The position numbers and the translations under genes are program-made. The notes under the pieces were generated by a model that was not told where the DNA came from, did no database searches, and saw only the letters and a list, made by a program, of their open reading frames with translations. DNA of 64,000 bases from Symsagittifera roscoffensis (Eukaryota > Xenacoelomorpha > Acoela > Convolutidae), in NCBI RefSeq assembly GCF_963678635.1, contig NC_087071.1:8663842-8727841 (forward strand). Reading direction: 5' to 3'. This document shows positions 1-11,500 of the stretch, in pieces; position 1 is the first letter of the stretch, and each line of letters starts with the position of its first letter.

Positions 1-39
1 TGAACTAAGAAACGTCATATCGGGAAAACTAAAAGCAAT

Positions 40-1100
40 TGGGCAGTGGCATTTGGAGCTAAGATTTGCAATTTTTGAGAGTACTCTTATAGCACCCAAC
101 TACAACGTTGGGAAATTCAAATTTTGAGAAACTTCACCTTAAATTTTCCAAAAAAAAAGTATTTCTTGAGAGCCAGAAAACATTTCACATCTCGAAAACT
201 ACCAAAATTTCAGCAGTCTTAATTGATGACAATATTCGCTGTCTTTAAAAGTTCTCTGACAGCACAACTACAGGGTTGGGAATTTAACTTTGGTGAATTT
301 TTTTGTAATTTGAGTTTTCTGAAAATTTCAAAAAAAAATCACAAAAATCGTCTTATCTCTTTAACTAAAAAGATTTGGGCATTCTTAAATGGAGGCCAAA
401 ATTGCTACCCCTGAGATTACTCTGACTACTCCCCAACTACAGGCTAGGAATTTCAAACTTAAAAAAAAAATATTTTAAATTTCATGAAAATTTTTTGAAA
501 AAATCACATAAAACGTCATATCTGGAAAACTGCAAGGTTTTGGGAAATCACATTTGGCGGCAAAATTCGCAACTCCTGAGAGTAACCTACGAGTCTCACT
601 ACATAGATGGTAATTTCAAGTTGTGTGAAAATTTTTATATCTATGTTCTCTGAAAAATTTTGAGAAAATCCTAAAAAAATGTCATATCTCGAAAACTACA
701 AGGATTTGAGCAGCCATAATCAGAGGCAAGATTTGCAACCCCTGAGAGTACCCGCACAAAATCCAACAACAGGAATGTGATCTTCAACGTTTTAAAATTT
801 TAAAATCTAAATTTTTGAAAATTTTTAAAAATCTTAAAAAACGTCTCGAAAAGTACAAGGATTTGCGAAGTGAGATTTGGAGGCAAGATTCGCAACCTCT
901 GAGAGTAACGTGACAGCACCTAACTATAGGGTGACAATTTCAAAAGTTGAGAAACTCTTCTAAATTAATTTTTGGAAAATCTCGAAAATTGCCTATCTCG
1001 TAAACTAAAAGGATTTGGTTATTCATATATGGAGGCCAGAATCGCAAAACCTGGGAAAACTCTGACATCACTTTATTAGGTTGTTAATTTCAAACGTGGT
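40..1100. repeat. Satellite-like block A, ~150-167 bp diverged units
   Basis: About seven diverged units follow head to tail. Each has a 'ctcgaaaact' stretch, a 'ggaggcaag' stretch, 'gcaacccctgagagta' and then 'cagcaccaactacaggg' followed by 'aatttcaa'. The 'ctgagagta' landmark recurs near 78, 245, 411, 574, 739, 897 and 1049, so the spacing is 152-167 bp. The same family returns at 15,350-16,200. No coding sequence is visible. Confidence 0.7.
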
Positions 1101-2483
1101 GAAATAAACACTGAATTTCAACTGGAAAATCGAAAAAAACCTTAACCATAGCAATATACGATACAGCTTAAACGTGAAAAAAATCTTAAAAATAATACGT
1201 TGAAAAAGCCTAAACATGCCGAGATAGTGAAGCCCGCATTTAAATATATCATAGAAAGCTCAAAGTAAAAAATTTAGGAGACGGGTAGACAGACATAATC
1301 AAATTAATTTAAAAAGCAAGTATACAGACAGACCAAAAAATTACTGAACGGCCTCGCAAAAATTACTGATAATTAATGACCCTGCGGAAAACAAATTGAA
1401 AAACTTTCTTAAGCATTGCAAAATCTGATATAGCTGTCACTCCCTTTTAAATATAGTATAGATAGATATAGATATAGATAAAAGTCGTACTATAACACTA
1501 ACGCTCATTAAATTTCACTTGTGTAAAAATATAGCCAACGGAGGTTTACAAAAAGAGTAAGTGAATGCTATTGAACCTAGATATAACTGACTTACTTTTT
1601 GAAAAAATCTCGAATTTCAATAAAAAATAAGGTCATCTATATTTTTTTTGTTAAAACTCGGGATTTTTCAGAAAACTCTTGAATTTCTAAAACCTTTTAT
1701 GATTGAGATATTTCTGATATATTTAACACCATTTGAGAAAACTTTGAACCAAGAGCTTAAACTTCAACACAGAGGCGGAGCTTCGCAAATATTAGCGAGA
1801 ACACGACAAAAGCAGCTATAGAAAGAGCAATAAGAAAAAGAGGAAAGAAGCCTCGAAATAGCAAAAATTCGGCTAGGTCTAAAATTTGATGAAGCCAAAA
1901 ATTTTTTCACGCCAAATTTGTCGCGGTTTGATTTCTTTTCAAGTTCAGTTCATTTGATTTGTTAAAAGGAATGCAAATAAACGAATTGAACTTGAAAAGA
2001 AACTAAAAATCAAACCGCGATGAATTTGGGGTGAACTTTTGACTTTTTCCTGAAAAAAATCACAACCTAATAAGATACTTAATCATGTTTCGTAGCCCTA
2101 CATGACTCAAATCGGCTGAATTTCAACGCATAGCCGAAGGACAGTGGCAAAAATGTAAATTGACACTAAAGCAAACATTCAAAAGACTTTTTGTTCTGAC
2201 AATCAAAAACTGGGAGAAACTTTTGTCTTCGGGTATGTTTTTGTTTTTCCAACGCAAAATCAGGTACAACAAATAATCATCAAAACCATTCGCGTCTAAT
2301 GTCATATTGGAGTCCTTTCAGTCATGATTCGAAATTTCAGTTTTTGGTGAGCTTCTTTTATCACACAACGCACAAAAAAACACTAAATTAAAAAAAAACG
2401 TGAAAAAAAAACTTTTTTTTTCAGAACATGGAAGGAACATTCTGTGCTACTGCTACATCAACTATCTCTTCGTGTCACTTCAC
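1101..2483. other. Non-coding stretch with one hairpin
   Basis: AT-rich DNA with no convincing exon on either strand. It holds a short GATA/TAGA-rich stretch near 1450-1480 and the inverted repeat listed separately. The remaining SAM, PTAP/PSAP and RING exons expected for LRSAM1 were looked for here on the minus strand and not found, so they probably lie beyond the left edge. Confidence 0.5.
1908..2034. repeat. Imperfect inverted repeat (hairpin, MITE-like)
   Basis: The left arm (about 1912-1955, containing 'tcgcggtttgatttc' and 'ttttcaagttca') is complementary to the right arm (about 1985-2033, containing 'tgaacttgaaaagaaa' and 'aatcaaaccgcga'), with a spacer of about 30 bp. A related fragment ('aaaatcaaaccgc') is near 17,150. 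This fits a small foldback or MITE. No target duplication was identified. Confidence 0.5.
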
Positions 2484-2598
2484 CTGTGAGAGTGAGCAGA
2501 GCTTCGTGGGTCATTCTGTGTTTGGCGAATAGAGGCACGTAGTGAGATGCACCACACTTGTTCAGAAACTTGATCACATTTATGTCCAGATCGAACTC
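2484..2598 (-). CDS. LRSAM1 exon, first half of the SAM domain
   Basis: Thirty-eight codons plus one base (EFDLDINVIKFLNKCGASHY, then VPLFAKHRMTHEALLTLT), corresponding to the SAM start of vertebrate LRSAM1 ([20 protein letters not shown]). The acceptor is ATATTTTCAG|GAGTTC and the donor is CACAG|GTGAAG. The rest of SAM and the RING are not in the window. Confidence 0.85.
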
Positions 2599-5500
2599 CT
2601 GAAAATATATTTACATACAGGGGTGTATGAAAAATTTCGACAACCTTCTCTTATACCGAATAAATTAATTCTCCAGTCTCTCTTCAAAAGCCAAAGAGAC
2701 CTTATTATGCCACTAGTCTCTGCTACTTGACTAACCTACACTGTGAATTGAAATTGAACTCAGCTATACTTGGGATGCGACAAACTGAATTCGGCCCTTA
2801 GTAACATAAAGGTTTCTGATATCCGCATGAAAATGATACGTAGAAATCCTGCAATTTTCAAGACTGATAGAGCCCCATCACCTTTTTTTCTTCTTTGTTG
2901 ATGTTTTTAGATGTTCTTAGATAATTTCGATTAAAAAACAGTAGCTATCTTGCAAACTTTGATTTGGTTATTCAACTAAATTCGCTTACCTTGGATGCGA
3001 TTGAGACTGGCTTGGTGCTTAGGAGTCTCTGGTATTGAACTAGCCAGTACTGATCACTCTCTTCTTGCTTCTGTTCCTCCATCTTGAGTAGCAGATCATA
3101 CAGCTCCTTCTCACGCTCCATTTTCTCATCCTACAAGACGCACAATTTCGACACAAAACAATGAATTATGGAAACAACAAAAATCAAAAAATGAAAAAAA
3201 ATTAATTATAGAAGAAATAAAAACAAAAAATGAAACTGGAACTAGCCAACAGACATTTGGACAACAAAAGTGTAATCTCCAGTTTCTCCTACAAATTTGA
3301 ACACGTTTTCTTTTCAAATTGTATTTCTGATTTATTTTGGTTAACTTGTTTCGGAAACTGGCGTATGCAATTAATTATATTAGGACTCGGCAATTCTTCA
3401 AATAAGCATCGGCATAACTCTTCAAATGAACATACAAAGTTAGCTCATTTTTTTAAAAGAAAAGTTTGCATCGTGATCTTTTTAAAATTTTTTGCGGTGT
3501 GTGCTCTATTCGGGTACAAACTATCCTTTCTGCTTTGTATCTTTCAACCAACTGTTTTATAAAGGTCAAATTGAAAATTCTGTCCTTAGCTAAAAGGAAA
3601 TACTTGGTATACAATAATGATGCAAACAGCTGGAAAAATGTGGATATTTGGTTCATTTTATATCTTTCAAATATAGTTGCAGTTACAGAAATTTGATTGT
3701 AGATTGAATCCCTCTCCCATCTCACTCAAAAGCGACAAAATTTAGAAAATACCGAAGAAACTTAACTTTCACTACTTTTACCGAAGGTGATTGCACTCGG
3801 AAAAATATGTGATGCGTTTTACCATTTTTGTGATTAGCAGGTAAAATAATTTATGCGGAAAACCAATTCGTTCAAACTGTGTAGGATTTTTAGTTTGTTC
3901 TCACCTGCACTTTGGCCCACAACTGCGACAGTTTCTGCCTGTCGGCCTTGAGGGCCATCTGCTGATCTTCCTCACTCTCCACATCCCTTCTCTTCATCTC
4001 CAACATCGTCATATGCACCAACTGCTGCTCTATCATCTCAACCTACACACATGACGCAACTGTTTTGTAATAGTTATGTAACAATTATGTAATTGTGACG
4101 AAAGCCATGCAAACTCCATTCATATGACGTAACTTTTCGGCTGGCTCATGTACTCTGCGCAATTTTGGTTGACTTATACTTCGTCTAATTTAAAACTTCC
4201 TCACTTCAATCAATCAGAACACATCATAAAGCTAGTAATAAAACATCATACTCATCCAATCGTCTGAACATACTGTTATTCTTGCTCAAAAACATATATA
4301 TTTAATTATCATACAAGATAATAATAACTAACCTGTTGGATGAGTTGATTCCTCTTTGCATCCTGCTGTACTAGTGCATCGTGCACCAGTTGCTTCTGCA
4401 CTTTCTCACTCTGAATGTAGTCTCCCACCAACTGGTCTCTCTCGTGCTCCGTCTGCTCCAACAGTTCTCCCAATATTCGCTCGTCGTTGTAGATATCCCT
4501 ACAAAAACGAACAAAAACATAGTTGGACTCGCTCCCCCCCCCCCCCCCCCCCCCACCTGAGAGTTTTTATGAGCAATTTCTCTGTTCACATAGTCCGATA
4601 GGTACACAAACTGGCATGACAAATGAGATCATGATGAACAAATTTAGTCTTCAAACTTATACCTCACTCGTTACGCCATAAAATTGATGCTTATGTGAGG
4701 CGAGGGAAGGAAAAGAGCCTTATTGAAGCCCGCACCCCCAGCTTATTGAATAAAAAATCAGCCCACCACTCTAGTAGTTTTGTGTCAAGCGAGGGGACTA
4801 TGGTTTCCTGTGCGGCAGGGTGACCAAATACGCTGATGACAAAAGGGGACCTCTCATATATTCACAATAAATTAGGAATTGGAACCGAAAAACACTATAA
4901 CTGTAGAAAAAAAATGGATCAAAATTTTTATTGCTCAAGCAAATTAAAACATTTGATCGATCACATTTGCAGACGTTGTTTCTGCCAACACAGACTGTCC
5001 TCTGGACTCCTTTTCAAAGCGCTCCTTTTGATCCATGGCCTTCGATAACTTCGCCTGCAGATCGTCAATTTCTTTTTGGGAAGTGTCAATCTTTCTTTTT
5101 AAGTCTGCAGAAGTAAGCTTTTTGTAGACGGCAAAATTTTCCCTGTCGACTTCGGCGTTTTTTGCGCGTTCTGAGTTGGTGGCAACATTCACTTGCGATG
5201 ACTTCAGATAAGAAGAAGATGCTGTCGCGACTGAGTCATGAAGGTCGCGTGGAATAGTAACAGCTTCTATCTGATCTCTGGCGAAGAATGAGCGAACCCG
5301 CCGAAGAGCATCATACGTGTCCAGCAGAAAATGATTTTGATACTTGCTCTCTGCAAGTTTCATTTCACTGAAGCCGCTTTCCACTTGCATATGCTTGATC
5401 ACTGGAATATCACTGATATCTTTCTGGGCCAGGTTCGGGAGATGACTGGTGCAGCCAACGTAGTCTTGAAGATTGGGGTGAAGTTTTCTCAGCTCAACCT

Positions 5501-8500
5501 GCAAACCCCCAACTTTTCCTCTCATGGTGTTACAATTGTCGGTCATGCAAAACTTGAACTTAGATTTATCCAGCTGATACTCTTCCAACACGCTCTCGGT
5601 GACATCCAAGTACTTTGAAACATTGGCTACGTGGTAGTCATCCAGACTTTTAATGGCACTCGAGTTCATTTGTGTAGCCACACGCAATGTTTGTGTACGC
5701 CGAGTCAGGAAACATAACCGAGTACAAGTTGCGATTGCGCGAGAACGCATCACTCGATCGAAAAGATGACCCGTCGAGAGCTATTTTCAAGACATGCAGA
5801 TTCAGAGCTTTTCGTTTGATGGTTTCTTTGTCGTTCTGCTGTGCCACTTGCTGTCTGATTGTCGGTTGACTTTGAGCCGCTGCACTAGCGGAGACATGCC
5901 TGCCTGTTTCTTGATGTCTTGAAAGAACAGCAGTACCCTTGCTTATGTTGAGCTCTTGATTGCAACATCTGCAACGAACTGCATGCGGATTGCCATGAAC
6001 GCTCAGTGCCCACGGGAAGTCGTTTTTCATTTTCCCATTGCGTGATCTGAAAAAGATAACTTTGAAGCATCTGTAAAAAAATAGAAAAGGGGACCACTGA
6101 ACGCTCGGGGTACCAAAAGGGGTACAAAGGGGACTGGTCCCCCAAAGGGGACCGATTTGGTCACCCTGCTGTGCGGCTATAGGGTGAAAAACATTCTGTT
6201 GCTAAATTTTTTCTAGTTGTCGCGTGTTCCCAGTTGTCCGCAAACTTATTTTGATGGAAAGAGTATGATTCGTTACCGAATACCAACAGGGCGGGCGAAG
6301 TAGATATAAGACCCGAATTGTGTTCATGCCTGAGTATTTTGCGACTGTGGTAATCCCTTTTGATGTCGAGATCCTTCGCCTTCTGCTCCAATTGCAGCAT
6401 CTCTTTCAGCTGTCGCTCCATACTCTTTTTGATATATTCGTCATGAAGGGCTGCGTATTCCTCTGCCTGAAAAAAAAACGCAAAAATCGATAAGGAAACA
6501 TACAATTGAAGCGATAAAAGAGACTAGTTTGTAACGCACCTACGGGTCTGCCAACAGATGATGAACGTAAAAATTACTTATATACTATATAATTTATATT
6601 ATATTATATATTATATTATACATTATTTATATTACATTATTATATTACTTATATACTATATGAAAAAAAATCAAAACAAATGCAACCATAACAAAACACG
6701 GGGCATCCAACAAAGATTTTTATTTCAGAAAATGAACAAAAAAATAATTTCAAATTTAAGGATCTTTTCAAATTAAAATGGTCAAAAATTCAAAAGTACT
6801 GCTTCGTATTTTAACTCAGACATGCTGTCGGTCACTTTAGCCCAAAAATGGGTGACAGCATACATCTGCACTTTCCATATTGAAAAAAAAACGAAACGAA
6901 ATCATTTGCAAAATCACTGAAAGATTCTTGCCTAACTTCTTTTTTTTATTTGCCCGTTCGTAAACCATTTGATGCCATCAATTGTTTAATTCAGCGTGAT
7001 CAATTTTAAAATATCAGACTCTTTATTGCTGGTTTAAATCCGAGATTGAAGATTGAAGTAAATTTTTAAGTAAAGTGAAATTGCTCAATAGTCGTGATCG
7101 GAGTCTGAGAAAAAACTTTTGCCTAGAAAATTGGGTCTGAAATAGTCAAGTTTTCAATGAATAAGGTCACCAATTAAGTCCATGAATAGGATTCACTGCT
7201 GCACTACTTGTTAAGAAAGTTCCTGAGTACGCAGAATGTAATGGCTAGTATTTTCTTTTAGTTCAATAACTTTTTTTGATGTTTGCTCTTTTTTGCATTC
7301 GTTTAAATTGATTATCTTTGGAATAATCTACACAGCATATATGACCTTATCATTTAATTTTTTCAAAATTTCAAAAAAAAATACTGTAAATTTGTTACTA
7401 CTTTGGCAATAAGTCATAATTCTTGAGACAATTAAGTCCGTTGCATCGTTCGCCAATAATATCCAGACAAAAGAATTTTTTTTCAAAAAAAGATCAGTGA
7501 GATTGAAGTATAGTTTTTTGACAAAAAACCTAACTTGTATGGGCATCATTGGCAGAAGCTGCAAAAGATTTAATTCGCTCTAGTAGTAGCGTATTGCCAA
7601 AATTATCACATTTCGAGTGTAATTATCAAAATTTTGAAAATCAAAGAATAATAATAAATTCATAAAATGACAATTTAGTAAATTACAACTGTCTGGGAGA
7701 TACACCATTGGATCTACAGATCCGTTTTCAGGTGTCTCTGATTGGAAAAAAAGAGTTACTATTTTTCTCTAAATGAATTGAGAACAATGTCTCACTATCA
7801 ACTAAATTCAAAAATTCATTTGAATAGTTCGCTGAAAAGAAATGGGTCAAAACAAAACGGAAAACAACAAAACAAGAAAAATTTTGGGCCATAAATGCTG
7901 TGGACACCATACAAAGTTTGAATGATCAACGTGAGATAAAACAAAAAAGGGGCAAACCTGTAGATCAACCGATGCATTAAAAGCTTATTACTTTTTAAGA
8001 ATTGACAAACATATTCGGTACAGTTTTGACACGTATACAAGAAGTGGTTGACTCACTTGCACAGCAGCTAGCTTCTCCTGTCTGTCCCTTATGTCTTTAT
8101 TAGCCACCAGAGAGTGGTCCACTCTGTTCAACCTCTCATGCATCATGATCAACTCCTCGTTCGCCCTCCTTGTCTGTTCTTCTAGTTGGAGCAGAGAGGA
8201 CACCCACTGGTTCCTCTGCTCGTCCATTTCCAGGCTCACTGCTGCCAGTTCCTAATCATATAAAAAATCGTCCTAATCATATAAAAAATCGTCCTAATCA
8301 TATAAAAAATCGTCCTAATCATATAAAAAATCGTCCTAATCATATAAAAAATCGTCCTAATCATATAAAAAATCGTCCTAATCATATAAAAAATCGTCCT
8401 AATCATATAAAAAATCGTCCTAATCATATAAAAAATCGTCCTAATCATATAAAAAATCGTCCTAATCATAGAAAAAATCGTTAATTCAGTACTGTCACAA

Positions 8501-11500
8501 GTGTGCCTTTCCGTTCTTAGCTAACCCTCGCAAAGCCATAGTTAAAAGAAACGATAAGTGAGTCTCCACAATCTTCGATTGTGGAACACGAAAATTAAAG
8601 CACTTGTTGGACGATCCCTCCTGTTTGCAGCTACAAGTAATCACATTCAAAATACATCGGATGTTCAACAAACCGTCATATTTCTTGATGCCTGTCACCT
8701 CAAAAATCAGCTACTGCATTAACTCGGAATGCATGACATGTTACATGTTCAAAACATGTAAACCCCCCCCCCCACAACCTCACATAAGCATCAACTTTCT
8801 GCCGTAACGAGGGGTTTTACGAGGTTACATGTGAAGACCAATGATGTTTGTCATAGCTTAATTAGTCCTCATGCCAAATTTTGTAACAATCGGGACAATG
8901 AGAACAGAGAAACTACTAAGAAAATTCGCTGGTGGGGGACAAGAAAAAAGAGTCATGAGCAGGATTAGAGGGTATAGAAAAGCTTAAACAGGGAGCAGTA
9001 AATTCCAAGAGCCAAGTCTTAAACATAGCCAATCGAAGATTGGAAGAGAGTAATGAACGCAAATAAACATAAAAAAAAACATTGACTTTAATTTAAAAAA
9101 TCTCTATTTTCGAATTTCATGATAAAAAATAGATACCCTTTAAGCTCTTTGAAGTTCTAGTACGATTTTTAATTGGCGCTTTTTTGATAACATTAACCCG
9201 ACTTGAGAAAACTGGATCAACAGGTAAAGTTTTTATTCCGCTGAAAACAGTGATGCCCATTCCTTATGAGAAATACTTTGAATTTACGGATCCTCGACAT
9301 TACAAAGCATTATGCAAATTGTGCAAAAAACTTCAATACAAAACTCTGGAAAAAGTAACTTGAAACCGCACTTTGAAAAAACTCACCCAATTGTTTACGG
9401 CAAGGACTTGCGCGGTAGAAGAGCCGACTCTGACACAGGTACTGTCGAGAGACTTTTTTCTGATAGCGGAAATATTCTCTCAAAAAAACGTAAACGCTTG
9501 GGCGCAAGTTCTCGAGAATCTTCTGTACTTAAAAATTAATTGATTTAATTCAATTATTATTTCCTTGTTTGTTTTCTTAAAAAGCGATAAAAGCGGAGAG
9601 CTATAACTTAGAAAAGCGGTTAAAACGAAAAGCGGTTTCGAAAAAAGCGGAAGCGGCGAAAAGCGGCTTTTCCATATGCGGTCAATTCACTGACTCATAG
9701 CGGAATACAATACAAATGACAGAATGCAGAACAATGGATCGATGGTTCTAGACCGGAGTCGCGAACCTCTTTTGCACCAGGGTTCAGATCTTTTAACCTG
9801 TATCCAAAAAATAACGTAAATTGCAAAAAGGAATCATTTCCAGAAAAAAAACTTCTTGAATTTGAAATTTTGCAAATTATTCAAAAATAACGTAAATTGC
9901 AAAAAGGAATCATTTCCAGAAAAAAAACTTCTTGAATTTGAAATTTTGCAAATTATTCAAAATGTTCACTGTTCCATTGTTTTATCAAATGAAACAGTGA
10001 ATTTTCCATATGCGGTCAATTCACTGACTCATAGCGGAATACAATACAAATGACAGAATGCAGAACAATGGATCGATGGTTCTAGACCGGAGTCGCGAAC
10101 CTCTTTTGCACCAGGGTTCAGATCTTTTAACCTGTATCCAAAAAATAACGTAAATTGCAAAAAGGAATCATTTCCAGAAAAAAAACTTCTTGAATTTGAA
10201 ATTTTGCAAATTATTCAAAAATAACGTAAATTGCAAAAAGGAATCATTTCCAGAAAAAAAACTTCTTGAATTTGAAATTTTGCAAATTATTCAAAATGTT
10301 CACTGTTCCATTGTTTTATCAAATGAAACAGTGAATTTTCCATATGCGGTCAATTCACTGACTCATAGCGGAATACAATACAAATGACAGAATGCAGAAC
10401 AATGGATCGATGGTTCTAGACCGGAGTCGCGAACCTCTTTTGCACCAGGGTTCAGATCTTTTAACCTGAATCCAAAAAATAACGTAAATTGCAAAAAGGA
10501 ATCATTTCCAGAAAAAAAAACTTCTTGAATTTGAAATTTTGCAAATTATTCAAAATGTTGATCAGTTTCAAAAAATTTTCAACAACTTTGTGAAATTATC
10601 TAATTTTTAAAATAAAGAAAGAAAGAATTTATTTCTCATTGTTAATGGTCAATATGCATATAACGATAATTTAAACATGAAGCACCAGAAACAACGAGTG
10701 AACAGTTAACGAACCCATTTGTGTTACAGAGCACTGCCCGTTTTATCAAATGAAATACGAAATTTGAGATTTTCAAAGAAAAGAAAAGAAATAAATCTGA
10801 AAACATAAAAGAAAATATTGGAAAAAACACTAGAGTTTGAATAAAGATAAAGCAGCAAATTTATGGCATTGTCTAGACAGGTTAATGACATAAGGTCCAA
10901 GCTCTGCATCAATATTTAAAAGGATGTTAATCTGTTAATTTTTACGGCTCCTCTTTGGCCACAGCAACATGTAAAACAACAACAAAATTGGCATGCAGCC
11001 TAATTAGTCAGCAAACAGACATTGGCTTTTAGACATTTGTTCTTCAAACTTAACCTTGTAAAACCCCTCCTTATACCATAAAATTGATGCTTATGCGAGT
11101 TGGGGGAGCCTAAGTTTTTAATTTTCCATTGTTCAAACAAAATTTGTTCACGCTGATTTCTTCTAAAGTCACCATATTGACGTCAACTGTTCATAACGTC
11201 AGAATTATCTTTTTTTTTCACATTAAGTTCTGTCTACCATTAATTATACATCCTTTTCCTCTGTTGGTTTTGATAACAATTAGCGAGTTTCAACTTTTGA
11301 TTAATCAAATACCGTATCTGCAAAAACGCGTGACTAGGAATTGTTTAAACAGGTATACCGATAAAACAGTATTAATTAAATTCTGCTAGCTCGCTTGATC
11401 AGAAGAAATGACATAGATGCATTCTGTTTTTAAAACGACATTGAAGTCTTAGGCGTGCTTGGTATGAAATTAGTGTAAAAAAAATTCAAAATGAGCCAAA

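Noticed and set aside
2123-2305. A 60-codon minus-strand frame as the next LRSAM1 exon
   Set aside because: The sequence does not resemble the rest of a SAM domain and phase from the previous exon does not fit.
8251-8481. CRISPR array
   Set aside because: The repeat is contiguous without spacers and lies in an animal intron.
8170-8484. Open frames made of NHIKNRP or MIRTIFY repeats
   Set aside because: Products of translating the 21-bp tandem array in other frames; the array is intronic.
9856-10387. Two identical 65-codon frames 334 bp apart
   Set aside because: They are the same stretch of the 334-bp tandem repeat and have no independent support.
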